Assembly: GCF_000003815.2 (NCBI RefSeq)
Contig: NC_049983.1
Coordinates: 19,611,106 to 19,675,105, forward strand
DNA from: Branchiostoma floridae
Taxonomy: Eukaryota; Chordata; Leptocardii; Amphioxiformes; Branchiostomatidae
DNA length: 64,000 nt
Direction: 5' to 3'
Shown here: in pieces, positions 36,408 to 48,094 of the stretch
Layout: each line of letters begins with the position of its first letter
Position numbering within the stretch: the stretch's first letter is position 1
The notes under the pieces: model-generated
Databases searched by the model: none
Seen by the model: only the letters and a program-made list of their open reading frames with translations
Told to the model about the DNA's origin: nothing
Program-made: the position numbers and the translations under genes

Positions 36408-36667
36408 GCATCAATTCTGCATCATGATCACGGTAGATAATACTATGTAGGTACTAACCTTGCTTAACCCTCATTGGTATGTCCGTAATCACTGATAACC
36501 CACATTTGGTTTGACGGAAAGTCTTTGTTGGTAGGTCAGTTGCACCTTATTCACAACAGTCTACGACATCGCCTCTTATGGACGAATCCTCAATTCCATT
36601 GGTTACAAGTATACCACTGTCCACGGCACTGTTGTTTCTGGGCGGCCGCTCAGCATTGCCGGATATA

Positions 36668-36875
36668 CTGTAAATGCATTTAAGTTCGCGGGGATTTAAT
36701 TTCGCGGTAACGGGAAAAATGACTTTTCGCGGTGGATTTAATTTCGCGGTAACACCATCGACTGCAGTCTAATACCTTAATAGAATAATGTTCGCGGTGG
36801 ATTTAAGTTCGCGGTAAAGTGGTCGCCGCGAAAACCGCGAACATTAATCCACCGCGAACATTTCTGCCTTTACAG
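36668..36875. mobile_element. CTGTAAATGC MITE, copy 1, overlapping the LRR gene
   Basis: Terminal inverted repeats begin CTGTAAATGCATTTAAG on the left and, read on the minus strand, CTGTAAAGGCAGAAATG on the right. The inside is made of GTTCGCGGTGGATTTAA-type units. Length 208 bp; TA flanks the left end and AA the right, a decayed TA duplication. The right 32 bp are the end of the coding region of the LRR gene. Confidence 0.85.
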
Positions 36876-39534
36876 AACTAGCGTCTTCGGCAACCCTATA
36901 TTCGGATAGCGCTCCAGCAACGCCGGATAGGCCGCCGTCCTTGGTATTGCTGTTTCCGGATGGCATTTCAGCACCGCTGGACACACCGGCATCTTCGGCA
37001 CTGGACATACCGGTATCTTCGGCACTGGGCGTACGGGCATCTTTGGCACTGGGCATACCGGCATCTTTGGTACTGGACATACCGGCATCTTCGGTACTGG
37101 GCATACCGGCATATTTGGCACTGGACATACCGGCGGTATCTTCGGTACTGCCGTCGCCGGAACACCTTTCAGCACCACCGGACTGATCACTGCCTCCAAC
37201 ATCGCCGTAGCAGGATGGCCCTACAGCATCGCTCGACATACCAGTGTCTTTGGCATGGTCGTTTTGGGAAGTGCCTTCAGCACTGCCGGCCTTATTGCTG
37301 TCTTCGGCACTGCCGTCCCCGGATGGCCCTTCAGCAACGGCGGACATCCCAGTGTCTGTGACATCGCTGTTTCTGGAAGTGCCTTCAGCACGGCCGGACA
37401 CACCGGCGGCTTCGGAAGGCCCTTTAGCACTACCGGAGATACCGGCGGCTTCGGAAGGCCCGTCAGCACTGCCGGACATACCAGTGTCTGTGGCATCACC
37501 GTCTCGGGAAGTGCCTTCAGCACGGCCGGACATACCGCCGCTTCCTCCGCTGCCGTCACTGGAAGGCCCTTCGGCGATCCCTAACACATCGTCATTTTCG
37601 GAAGGCTCCTCAGCGGCAGTGTCATTTTCAGATATTGTATACAGTCCCCGTACACGACGTTCACAAATGTTAAAGGTGTAGAACGGGTTCGGCTTTCTGG
37701 ACTCTCTGTTGTTTTCCAGGTGGACAGACGAACGTTGGCCATGATGAATATACGCCGAAGATGTGACGTCGTCTCGGATTTCTTCGTACTGATTTTCACG
37801 AAGTACATCTGAATCATCATCATCCTTTATGGTCGCATACTCGTGATCACTCACGTCGGTGGTTTCTTCTTTGCTGTGATCAGGACTTTGTTCAGCAGAT
37901 GTCGAGTCGTCTGTGTGATCACACCAGAACTTTGCAACCAGCAGATATCCCCAAAGGCCGACTAGAGCGGCCGCGCACGCCACTGAAATCCAAATGTACA
38001 CTTCTTCATTATTGTCCGGTGTTGATTCACCAAGAAGAAAACTGAGTACCATAGTTGTTGTAAGAGTCATATCTGTTGTCCGACTTGTATCCTGGCCGTT
38101 TTTCGTAGTTACCTCTTCAACTAAGGGTTCTTCCACTGATATGACTGCAGAAGCGGTGACGTTGTTCACCGAGCTTCCTTGTGAAAATGACGCCACACAA
38201 TGGACGGCCTGGTAGTTCCACCTGACTGCCTGGCTCTGTCCGATGACCAGGAGGGATGTAGCCTTTCCGAAAAAGTTCCCACAGGCTGTGCTGTTGACTG
38301 ATTCGTTGACATTTGGTACCGCACATGGAAATGCCCAACCTTCGAGGCTCACGTTGTGTTCTACACGAGCGGTGATATTTGCAGGGTATGTCAGGGAACT
38401 TGCTCCACTTGTTCTTGCGTATTTCCCTGGTACGTGTACAGTCAGAACCAGGGAACCGGGCAGCTGCCAGGATATGTACGGCTCTTCCTCCCAGTACACA
38501 TCGCACGTGAATGCTTGCCCGCCGTTTTGAGCTGACACGGTCACTTTTGGAGGCAAACACGGTGGAAGCCTTTGCAACAGTGTCTCCGAAATCGCTTCTC
38601 CGTTTTGTTCTGGTGGAAACTGACAGACTGCATCCCCGTTCACGCCTGGAATCGCTGATAGTACAGACAAATATTCGGGAATCCAGGCAGACGAACACAT
38701 GCAGCGAAAGGTGTTGTCAGACATCGTTAGAACCATCATTAAGTTTCCTAGTCCTTCTGACCAACCCTCTGCAAGAACTGTCAACCTGTTCCCAGACAGG
38801 AGAAGCGCCATCAAAAATGGGCATGGCTTGAAGGTACCTGGTTCAATTGCTTCTATCTTGTTGTGATTCAAGTCGATGTGCTCCACTGACGATAATCCCT
38901 CGAAGTACTCTCTTTCCAGACGAGTGAGGAGATTCTGTGCGAGTACCAAGGACCTCAGAGCTGTCAGATTTTGGAAAGCTCCTTCGTCTATCAGAGAGAG
39001 ACGGTTTTCGCGTATACGAAGGATTTCCAGGGAATGCAGGCCGTCAAACCATCCACAAGCGAGGCGGGATAGTTTGTTTCCGCTGATAGCGAGGGTGTTC
39101 AGGCGAGAGATGTTTGCAAATGTGCCCGGCTCGATTGAATCAACAGTCCCGTTGATCACATACAGGTATCGCAGGTTTGGTAAGGTGTCGAAGAGAGCTC
39201 CCTTCAGCCGAGACACTTGAAGACCTGAAAGTCTCAGAATGTCGATTGACGCTGGCAGGCACGCTGGGAAGCCGTCGTTTACGGGCTCGTGTCCATTGTT
39301 GTTACCGGCACCCAAGTTTTTCAGGTTGATCTTGTCGCATGTAGCACAACCGGAGAACGGGTTTCTGGCAGAAATGGTCGGGTCAAGCTGTAAATCAACG
39401 CCGTTGCAGAGTCCAAAGATGACAAAGGGATCGTAGTGACATTTGCTGGAACAAACCTTTTTGCCTTCTCGTAACGCACTCGTAAACGATAACAAAAAAA
39501 CGAAAATACTCAGCACGCCTTGTGTTGTTGGCAT
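36844..39534 (-). CDS. LRR/Ig-like single-pass receptor with repetitive cytoplasmic tail
   Basis: A single-exon gene for an 896-residue type I membrane protein; I do not recognise a named orthologue. Residues 1-20 are a signal peptide (VLSIFVFLLSFTSA). A Cys-rich N-cap is followed by about 6-7 leucine-rich repeats (LNTLAISGNKLSRL, LRSLVLAQNLLTRL, VEHIDLNHNKIEAI), a Cys-containing LRRCT (FRCMCSSAWIPEYL), then an Ig-like region with several Cys and N-glycosylation sites. The TM helix is VYIWISVACAAALVGLWGYL. The tail carries tyrosine motifs (HEYATIKDDD, NQYEEIRDD) that resemble SH2 or ITIM-like sites without the exact consensus. Then come about 280 residues of degenerate Ser/Gly/Asp/Ala repeats (SGSADGPSEAAG, then AGMSSTKD octamers). 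It may be an adhesion or immune-type receptor. The last ten residues and the stop derive from a MITE. Confidence 0.8.
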   Translation of the reverse strand: MPTTQGVLSIFVFLLSFTSALREGKKVCSSKCHYDPFVIFGLCNGVDLQLDPTISARNPFSGCATCDKINLKNLGAGNNNGHEPVNDGFPACLPASIDILRLSGLQVSRLKGALFDTLPNLRYLYVINGTVDSIEPGTFANISRLNTLAISGNKLSRLACGWFDGLHSLEILRIRENRLSLIDEGAFQNLTALRSLVLAQNLLTRLEREYFEGLSSVEHIDLNHNKIEAIEPGTFKPCPFLMALLLSGNRLTVLAEGWSEGLGNLMMVLTMSDNTFRCMCSSAWIPEYLSVLSAIPGVNGDAVCQFPPEQNGEAISETLLQRLPPCLPPKVTVSAQNGGQAFTCDVYWEEEPYISWQLPGSLVLTVHVPGKYARTSGASSLTYPANITARVEHNVSLEGWAFPCAVPNVNESVNSTACGNFFGKATSLLVIGQSQAVRWNYQAVHCVASFSQGSSVNNVTASAVISVEEPLVEEVTTKNGQDTSRTTDMTLTTTMVLSFLLGESTPDNNEEVYIWISVACAAALVGLWGYLLVAKFWCDHTDDSTSAEQSPDHSKEETTDVSDHEYATIKDDDDSDVLRENQYEEIRDDVTSSAYIHHGQRSSVHLENNRESRKPNPFYTFNICERRVRGLYTISENDTAAEEPSENDDVLGIAEGPSSDGSGGSGGMSGRAEGTSRDGDATDTGMSGSADGPSEAAGISGSAKGPSEAAGVSGRAEGTSRNSDVTDTGMSAVAEGPSGDGSAEDSNKAGSAEGTSQNDHAKDTGMSSDAVGPSCYGDVGGSDQSGGAERCSGDGSTEDTAGMSSAKYAGMPSTEDAGMSSTKDAGMPSAKDARTPSAEDTGMSSAEDAGVSSGAEMPSGNSNTKDGGLSGVAGALSEYRVAEDASSVKAEMFAVD

Positions 39535-41556
39535 CTTCGGTTGCTGGCTAGTTCTACTACTAAGCAGGTTCAGAACAGTACAAGCAGAAAGGTTTGCGTC
39601 AAAACGGATGTACGTTCAGTCTCAGACTAACAACTAAACGGAGAGCAAATCTGAATGTCCTCTTTCTATCGGACTACAGGACGAAATGTCAGTCTTAGTG
39701 GAACTACAGCACGTGGACCAAATGCGTGCGTCATCGAAAAAAAAAACACCAATGCATATTGTTAAGGCGGTGATCCAGATACATAAGTATTAGGTGATTT
39801 GACGGATTGGTCTGGCCTGGGCCGGAACTGATTTCAGAGTTATGACATGGCAGGATATGAACAGCCACATTGCATCTTCACTTCGAGACTGGCGGAGCAC
39901 TGACCTCTGGACCTTTCTTTTGTTAACGTCGTCTTGTTGCTGTTGTGCCAAGTTCTATGTCTCTATCACTAATTTTATGTGAGCGGATGAGTGTCTGAAT
40001 AAAGAACGATTGATAGCTCAAAGTTGGTAATATTTAGATTTGAGTCTTTAAATTTGTAGTAATGATTCCCCCATTTGTTAACGGCTACTCATGTATACTA
40101 CGAGGGCCATTCAGAAAGTGGGTGGACGCATCAGGAAGGATGTCGTCCATTAAATTTCAAATCATTTTGAACATCTGTAGGTGAGAGACGGAAATAGGTG
40201 AGTGAGGAAGAAGCCAGACTGTGTCGGTCATTTCTGGTGCTCCCTATACCAAGGAGAATATCGTTAAAGTGTATGTTGAAGACTTCTATTGGATATAAAA
40301 AGAAAGGGAGTAGTTTTTTTTAAGCGTAAGTAGGACTGAGAAAGTTTTGAAGTTGACCCTCACAACTTTGGTCGCCGATTAACTAGCATGGGAAACCCTC
40401 CCCTCACCTTTGGTGGACACTTGTAGAGCGCTATATATTTACTGTAAATGCAGAAATGTTTGCGGTGGATTAATGTTTGCGGTTTTCGCGGTGACCGCTT
40501 CACCGCGAAATTAAAACCATCCCGAACATTTTTCTATTATGGTATTAGACTGCAGTCTACGGTGCTACCGCGAACTTAAAGCCACCGCGAAAAGTCCTTT
40601 TTTTTCGATACCTTGAAATTAAATCCCAACGAACTTAAATTCATTTACAGTAATAGTCATGCGTCTGAATGTGTGTTATGTTGATCCATCATATGGCTCA
40701 GAAAATGTATAACAAACGTATGCGATAATGTTGCAGAGGAAAAGATTTCGCTTTACACACCGAATGAAGGGTTTGGGCCGTCGTCTGCCCTTGACACCTG
40801 GTATGGCGAACAGCTTCGCTTTTACGTAAAAAATTCAACTGGTCTACAGAAATATGCAGACATATCGAGTTATGAATTGCTTGTCCAAGTAACTAGGATA
40901 ACACGTCTCTGTAATCTCCGTCACAAGGAGGGATCTATCGCACACATAAAATCTTTACGGTCAGGAAAATGGTTAACTTTGGCAAGTAAACGGACGGTTG
41001 AAAATAGATGGCAAAATGTGGGTAACGTTATAGCTGTATTTTATGTCAATAAAAAACAGGCACTGAATATGGCGTTAGCGCCGTCAAGTCAACACGCCGA
41101 ATAGTCGTTATCTGCCTATTACTGTCATTGATATCATCATCAATTAGAGATGCGAATGTCGCTAAATAAAATAGAACTTCTAGTGCAGTATGGTTATGTG
41201 AACAGCACCAAGCTACGTCAAAAACTAAGATAGAAACTTCGCGCAACGTATTATATGTTGGCTGTTGTATACTCTTGGGACCGACGGTTTGTATATTCAT
41301 GTTCGCTTTGTGGTCTTGGGTTGTGAAACTACAGGGATTCCCATTGAGAACGCAACGGAAAATACTTGAGGCATACCTTAGTAGGGACGGCGTGTATAGT
41401 TCAATCAGCTAAGATTTTCTACATGTAGTTTTTAGTTAGCTCACAGGTGCTCATAGAAGGTTTCTTTGTTGGTGGGTAGTTGGTAACGTTATATAATTTG
41501 AGCTAAATAAATCAGTACGACTGAAGAAAGACAACAGCTTATGTGACGTTGATATA
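39535..41556. other. Spacer upstream of the LRR gene
   Basis: Promoter side of the minus-strand LRR gene and downstream side of the repeat-protein gene. Apart from the MITE at 40442-40650, nothing is recognisable. Confidence 0.45.
40442..40650. mobile_element. CTGTAAATGC MITE, copy 2
   Basis: 209 bp with CTGTAAATGCAGAAATG on the left and an end reading TTCATTTACAG on the right, flanked on both sides by TA (40440-40441 and 40651-40652). It belongs to the same family as 36668-36875 and 57421-57618, in the opposite internal orientation to those two. The TA duplication is typical of Tc1/mariner-type transposition. Confidence 0.88.
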
Positions 41557-41562
41557 TTTATT
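41557..41562 (-). terminator. Polyadenylation signal of the minus-strand repeat-protein gene
   Basis: AATAAA on the minus strand, about 30 nt past the shared motif GGCGGTGCCTCT (41594-41605). In the two plus-strand paralogues the same motif also precedes an AATAAA. This predicts a 3' UTR of about 0.5 kb in all three genes. Confidence 0.6.
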
Positions 41563-42079
41563 GCAAAATATTGTATATTGTACCTGATATCAAAGAGGCA
41601 CCGCCCCATTGCTCAATGTAGAATTTTTTTACAATTATGATATGAATATCAGATGCAACTAGGACAATGACATCGGATATTCTCTGGCTAGAAACTAACG
41701 AACCAGCGTAAATTTCTTGCCAAAAACCAAACAAATAACCTGAGGCACAGGTCTTTGACAAAGGTATCTGCCTTCTACATAACGTTACGCACTTGTACAT
41801 ATATTCTTACGTTTGTATTAGAATTGTATGTAAAACAGCGTAAACGTTATGATCGTGTAATCGAGGGCCGTTCGTACAATTTGGAGAAAAAGTCTTGTTT
41901 TAGTAGTTAAGCGGGTACAAATATACATGGCAAACACATACATCAGAATACATCTATGGGTTAAGATATATCTCAACATCAAAAGTAGAAATATCTCTGT
42001 GCAGCAGCGATTTACAGTCAATATACCTTTAGTCTGTCTGGAATTCTTGAATCTTCAAGACCGACCGAATCTAGATTGT

Positions 42080-43609
42080 CTATGGATAGAAGAAGGGAAC
42101 ACCGTTCGCGAAATCAGGAACTTCGGTGCTGCTGTCGGTTTCCGGAAGTTCGGGAATATCAGGACGGCCGCCGACTCCTGGGTACTCGGGAAAACCACCG
42201 ACTCCTGGGTACTCGGGGCCAGCAGGTCTGCCGTGTCCGGGGTACTCGGGGCGGCCACTTGCTCCGGCGAAGTCGGGACGGCCACCTGTTCCGGGGAAGT
42301 CAGGAAAACCATTTGCTCCGGGAAAGTCGGGAAAACCACCTGCTCCGGGGAAGTCAGGAAAACCATTTGCTCCGGGGAAGTCGGGAAAACCATTTGCTCC
42401 GGGGAAGTCGGGAAAACCATTTACTCCGGGGAAGTCGGGAAAACCATTTACTCCGGGAAAGTCGGGAAAACCATTTGCTCCGGGGAAGTCAGGAATACCA
42501 TTTGCTCCGGGGAAGTCGGGAAAACCACCATTTCCGGCGAAGTCTGGACGGCCACCATTTCCGGCGAAGTCTGGACGGCCACCAGTTCCGGCGAAGTCTG
42601 GACGGCCACCAGTTCCGGCGAAGTCTGGACGGCCACCAGTTCCGGCGAAGTCGGGACGGCCACCATTTCCGGCGAAGTCTGGACGGCCACCAGTTCCGGC
42701 GAAGTCTGGACGGCCACCAGTTCCAGCGAAGTCGGGATGGCCATCTGGTCCGGTGTTCTGGGGACGGCCACCTGGTCCGGTGTTCTGGGGACGGCCACCT
42801 GGTTCGGTGTTCTGAGGACGGCCACCTGGTCCGGTGTTCTGGGGACGGCCACCCGCCTGCGGGTTCTGGGGACGGCCATCTGGTCCGGTGTTCTGGGGAC
42901 GGTCACCTGGTCCGGTGTTCTGGGGACGGCCACCCGCCTGCGGGTTCTGGGGACGGCCACCTGGTCCGGTGTTCTGGGGACGGCCACCTGGTCCGGTGTT
43001 CTGGGGACGGCCACCTGCTTCGGGGTTCTGGGGACGGCCACCTGGTCCGGTGTTCTGAGGACGGCCACCTGGTCCGGTGTTCTGGGGACGGCCAGCTGTA
43101 GCAAAAATATGATATAAGATTGATTGTGAGCAACCATCCACGCAAAGCAAAACACCATAGACTCTTGTTAAAAAATGTGTCTATCAACATGACAAATCTT
43201 GAAATAAAAACTTCATACTGATTAAGTATCTAATACAGCTCAAAAAAGAACAAGAAACAGTCATGCCTTCAAGTACCTAGGATTGATATGTTCAAAAATT
43301 CGTATTTTCCTAGAACTATCGTAGAGTGGAATTTGTCATCACCAAGCACAGTAGGGGCTAGATGTGCAAAAGTTAGGTGTGACGGGTCGTTCAGTGTAAT
43401 ATAATCAGCTGCTGTCGCACCGCGTGCCTGCGAAGCTGGTGCGTTACGCCGAAGGGCTGTTATACCGGCTATATAAAATTTAGATACAGATACAGATACT
43501 GTAGCTCACCTGAGGGATCCTGTGGTTGGTGTTGCCTGCGGGGCCGTGCTTCAGTTGACAGCACAGCCATGGAGACCAGTAGAACACACAGGGCAAACTT
43601 GGGCGTCAT
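42080..43609 (-). CDS. Secreted Pro/Gly nonapeptide-repeat protein, member C
   Basis: Two coding exons, 43510-43609 and 42080-43095 (phase 1 junction), encode 371 residues; a non-coding exon lies at 44401 to about 44470. The signal peptide MTPKFALCVLLVSMAVLSTE is nearly identical to those of the plus-strand paralogues. The mature protein is almost wholly 9-residue repeats in three blocks: about 13 units of GGRPQNTGP, about 8 of GGRPDFAGT and about 9 of NGFPDFPGA, then GRPEYPG variants and the terminus ANGVPFFYP. It is rich in Pro, Gly, Asn and Asp, has almost no Cys and no membrane segment. The underlying 27-nt DNA repeat keeps several other frames open; the signal peptide, splice sites and C-terminus identify the true frame. 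Function unknown: a structural, mucus-type or antimicrobial product is conceivable. Confidence 0.85.
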
Positions 43610-44166
43610 CTTCAGTCTGATAACATAAGAATGGTGCGTCAACTGTCAGCTTTATTCCACAACACGATATTGCAAAATTGCTACAAATTTTGAGAGAATT
43701 TTATTCTCTGGGAAAGAAGTGGGGTTTTTGTTTTTTAAATAGCCATGTTTATGTGACACGCAAATTAATGTATTAAAAACGATTCTAAAATTGGACTGTT
43801 TTCTGCCTTTACCACCGTAAGATATGCTTGAAAGCTTAAGCTCTCTTTTCAAAGTTCACATACAGTAGCCAGCTAGACCTAACTCCAACTACGTTTATAA
43901 AGCGTCTAAATGATAGAGCTCGGTTAAGTATCTACCAAATTTCCAACAAGCATTTACAAAATATGGCATAAATCGGTACAAAACTTTATATCTATAAAAA
44001 GAAAAGTCCAGAAACAGAATTGTTCAATACCAAAATGTCCGTTTTGTAAGGCATCGGTTGAAACGGAATTTCAGAGTTAATAGCAGAATCTGATCAAAGT
44101 ACAATGATTTAATCCCAAAACTACAGCCAAACCTGTACAAGCGACCACATATACAATACACAAGAC

Positions 44167-44179
44167 CCCCCCCCCCCCC
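44167..44179. repeat. Poly-C tract
   Basis: A run of 13 C inside the first intron of member C. Confidence 0.9.
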
Positions 44180-44400
44180 GGCCAGCGTGACCACTTTTTG
44201 GTGGTTCAATTCATGAATTCCCCCCATTGACACGACAAACCATTAGGAATGCTGTCTGTAGAATCCACCTGTCTTAGCCACATAGATCAGAGTCTTTCCT
44301 GAGTTACTCCAAAGAACACAGACGGCAATTTTTCTTGTGCCAATCAGTACACACACTCTGCTGCGAACACAAATAAAGAATGATTGAAAATCAGGCTTAC

Positions 44401-44545
44401 CGGTAGCTCGATGGTTTGTCTCTCCTCAGTCGATTGACTTATTGGTCAGTCCGCAACCGCAGCTCTGTGTTCTTCTCGTATCTTCAGTGTCTTTTATGTT
44501 GTTCAGCAGAGGAAGTCATTCTTGATCTGAGTGGGTTGAAGTATA
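44401..44545 (-). promoter_or_regulatory. Promoter and 5' non-coding exon of member C
   Basis: Read on the minus strand: an upstream box ACTTCAACCCACTCAGA (within 44521-44542), a TATA-like ATAAAAG at about 44492-44498, then GACACTGAAGAT and GAGAAGAAC, shared with member A, and a non-coding exon ending at the donor CTACCG|GTAAG (44401). The coding exon starts cag|ACTGAAGATG in all three genes. Confidence 0.7.
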
Positions 44546-47381
44546 CGCACATCCTTTCCGTGGCCCCGAAACTATGTTAGGTAGCGGGCCATGTGGTGCT
44601 TGTTTTGTTGCTACTGGCAGTAATTGAAAACATGCCAAAGTCTATCTACATTGGACGTTGGCGTTAGCCTTGGCACAACCGGGTTCCCTTTAGTAATCGT
44701 AATGTACCCAGGCTACGTTGTTATCGGTTACTGAGCATAATGTTGCTCTAACAATGTGCAGATTATGACAGGTTAATTTCGAGGGATACAAATGTTACTC
44801 GGCCATTTTCTATATTCTTAAAAATGTCCTTCTTTAAGAGTAAGAGTTTGAAAGTCTAAAGGTACGGCCCTTTGTATTAACGTTAACGCTATACGTTGGT
44901 CCTGGACATCATCGTGAAGTCAGTGACTCACCAACAACGTCATCTTAACATGCTGTTTTAATGATCGGAAACAGAATTGGTGCGGAAAAAAACATCGTAA
45001 TATTTAACACTATTATGCTTTGATTTGACATTTAGGGTTTGCGTATATATGATATCGGGTGGCTTGCTGATCTTGTGCATCTGTTACAGGTTGTTGTTTT
45101 GGCGTTTTCTTGGGGATTTGAATATCCCCATCTGTCATATGTTGTCGAACATGTGAAAACCTGTCACAGATTCAGCCTTCTCTTTTTTTCAACTCGCATA
45201 CGATTACATCGTTTCATGTACGTCGAAGACAGAGTTAATGAAAAACAAAGAAACACGTATATTGACAATAAGATTAGTTCAATTGACAAGAAAACAACTA
45301 ATGTACTGGTGTTTTTCTTTAGCATTCCATCGTAGTAAACTGAAAGGAACGACTTCTCTCGCTATTCAACGTTTATAAGTGAATGTCACATATTTAGCAA
45401 TGATGATAGAAAGTTAGAATAAAAAATAACACTTACTTTGACTATTTTTACCTTGTTTTGACTATTTTTTTGGTAGTTTTCTTCCGTGCTATATCACCAG
45501 TTTTGGGATACTGCAAATTCATTGTTTTGCAAGCAGGGCTTGATTTCGCGGTACGGGTAGAGGGGAAAACGACATTTTCACTGTGCTCTAAGTTTGCAGT
45601 TAAATCAATTCTGTGGTACAGTTAGTAGTTATACAGTTATTGTGCCCTCTGTACATCTCAGGCATCTATTGTACAAGAAACACACTGTGTGGCCATTGCC
45701 ATGTATTGACAATAAAAGCAACACTGCAATGTACACAAGCATTTACTGCATAAGTGCAATGCATTTTGTATCAAAGGTCCAGTGCACACAATTTTTGCCT
45801 TGTGCAATCCTTATTTTACTGATCTGATTAAGGGGTCGGCCGAGGTGTCTACATTTTAACCCATTCATCTTTTATGTTGACGATTTTAAGTGTGTCTCGT
45901 TGATATACTTTTGCAATGAAAATTATGACAAACACAATGTACATTGGGTACGCATAGTTTTGAATTCACAGTGGAGAACTTACCACGGAAACTTCGGGAA
46001 TAAAAACACCGCGATCTTTTCCAAGATTTACAGTATCTGCAGACTGCAGTCCGCAGACATCACACAGAGAGGTTAAATGTCAACCACAAACAAGTGCCAA
46101 GTCTTCTACCCTTCTCAGAAACACTCACTCGCACGCGTGGGGTTCTAGTGACGTAGGGGCCCTGGTAACACACATGGGTTCATTTAATGCCTATATCCGT
46201 CCGTTTATCGTTGGGTGTTTTTCATATAGATGAAATCTGTGTGTAAAGGGTTCGGAAAACAACAAGAACAAAAAAATCTCTTCGAAAGACTAAGGAAGTG
46301 ACTGTTATTAGTGACATCGACATTACTCTGCATATACTAGTACCATGACAGATAAAAAACAGTCCTGGCTTGCCTACAGCCAGTACGATTAATCAACGTG
46401 TCGCGTGATATCAAACGGGGTATCAAATCTCTGAAACTTTGCTGTGATTATCCATCAAGCTTATAATACGTATTTGAAGAAGAGCTGTACATTAAAGCAG
46501 TGTAGTAGTTGGAATTTCATTTCCGCCCTTAGTCGACAGCTGTGTACGTATCTTCTAAGATTCTAACGTTACATCGTGCCAATAAGGGATTTATGTTAAG
46601 ACCTTTCCCTTTCATTTTTAGTCTATGGATTGCGCTTGCGAGGATATCAAAGGTCACAAAATGTGGACGTGCGTGCAAAATATGACCAACCTTTGTCGAA
46701 ACGATCATTTCTGCGCTTTGTCGCTGATCACCTACGTGTGATCTACCGACTTGATTCATGTTAAGAAAACTTCACTCGGGTGGAAATGAGTACCTGACCG
46801 TTCCTCGGATAGGACTTTAAATAGAGGTCCCGTCTTTGAGGAGAGACACACCTCGGACGTAAGACGTATGATAATAAATGATGGAAAATGTGAAATGATT
46901 TTGTATCAGAAATTCTCTTACAAGTCATTTAAGTCCCGACTAAAAAATACGCCTGTCTTTTTGAAACACTAGGCCAGTGTGGTTAAATAACATAGAAGTT
47001 ATGCCTTTTAACTGGCCAGTGATTCAGGTCCAATGTTAGTGCAGTGTGAATGTATTCAAAGTGAACATAGAGTTCACTTGATGTGCAAGTAAGAAAATGA
47101 GTTTTCTCACGAACAGAAGACAGCACAGGAACAGTTCTAAGTTGTTGGTCTCCCAAGGGCAAATGCTGAGAAGTTTATAATAGTCATTGTAACAGGACCA
47201 TATGCTGTATGTAGCCAACCCGATGTAATTGATAACAGCAGCATGTGCCAAGGAAACTGAACTTCACGGTGTGTTTTCAATTTTACCGCCAGGAGAAACG
47301 AGTACGCACCACTAGTCCCCCTACGTAACAGCATAACGCATAAAATAGTTCTAGGCTAGGGTCAATGAAAGGAAGTTCGTC
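44546..47381. other. Spacer between divergent members C and A
   Basis: No gene seen. From about 45122 this is the upstream part of the segmental duplication. A decayed CTGTAAATGC-type element appears split across 45510-45600 and 45970-46040 (ATTTCGCGGTACGG, ACCACGGAAAC, TTTACAGTA); about 0.5 kb of it is missing from the paralogous copy near 51860. Confidence 0.5.
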
Positions 47382-47566
47382 ACTTCAACCCACTCAGACC
47401 AAGGGTGGCTTGGATGAAAGAATTCAGACTTCCTGTCCCGAGCGCTATAAAGACACTGAAGATGTGAGAAGAACGCAGAGCTGGACTGACAAAGAAGTCA
47501 AGAAGACATCACCACCGACCACCGACTGAGGAGCTGCAAACCTTCTTGTGTGCCGTCGAGCTACAG
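47382..47566 (+). promoter_or_regulatory. Promoter and 5' non-coding exon of member A
   Basis: Upstream box ACTTCAACCCACTCAGA (from 47382), TATA box TATAAAG at 47446-47452, then GACACTGAAGAT. A transcription start near 47476 is inferred from TATA spacing. The non-coding exon ends at the donor CTACAG|GTGAG (47566). The coding exon begins at 48088, after an intron of about 520 nt. Confidence 0.75.
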
Positions 47567-48094
47567 GTGAGACTATTTTTCTTAACTATTCTTGATTCAC
47601 ATCCACACAGCTCTGAAAGTTCTCGTCTGCGTTCTTTGAAAAGAAAGCTTCTAGTTCTTTGGAGTATACTTCAGCATCCATTCTAAACTGAACCTCACTG
47701 AAATTACACACTGCATATTTTGAAAGCCTGTAGATTTTTTAGCATAGGATCCATGAACTTTCAGCATTCCGCCATGAACTGAAATTCGTGAACATTTTTG
47801 TAGGAGGCGACTCAATGTGATCTTCCAGTTCATGAAGCTAAAATGTGGCAACTGTTACGGGAGCCTTACCATCTTATCTTCGTTCGGTGAACAGACGTAG
47901 TGATAGTTAGATACGCACGCACGTTGTAAACAAATGTTGAAAAGGGAAATTAAAACGCATGTCACGCCGATATATGGAAAGTTAGCTTTCTGTGACGTTG
48001 TCCGACAAGTTGTGCATTTGTGCGTTCTACCGCTGAATACTGCCATTTTTCTAACTCTAAACATCTAATATCTTTGCAAACCGCTAGACTGAAG

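Noticed and set aside
36941-37681. Long frames opposite the LRR receptor tail
   Set aside because: Same cause: tandem repeat DNA in the tail keeps other frames open. No start context or domain.
42300-43090. Regular spaced direct repeats that might suggest a CRISPR-like array
   Set aside because: Units are contiguous coding repeats with no unique spacers, in an animal genome.
41927-43117. Very long open frames on both strands over the repeat body of member C
   Set aside because: A 27-nt tandem repeat is a multiple of three, so any stop-free frame stays open. Only the minus-strand frame with signal peptide, splice sites and a conserved C-terminus is taken as real.
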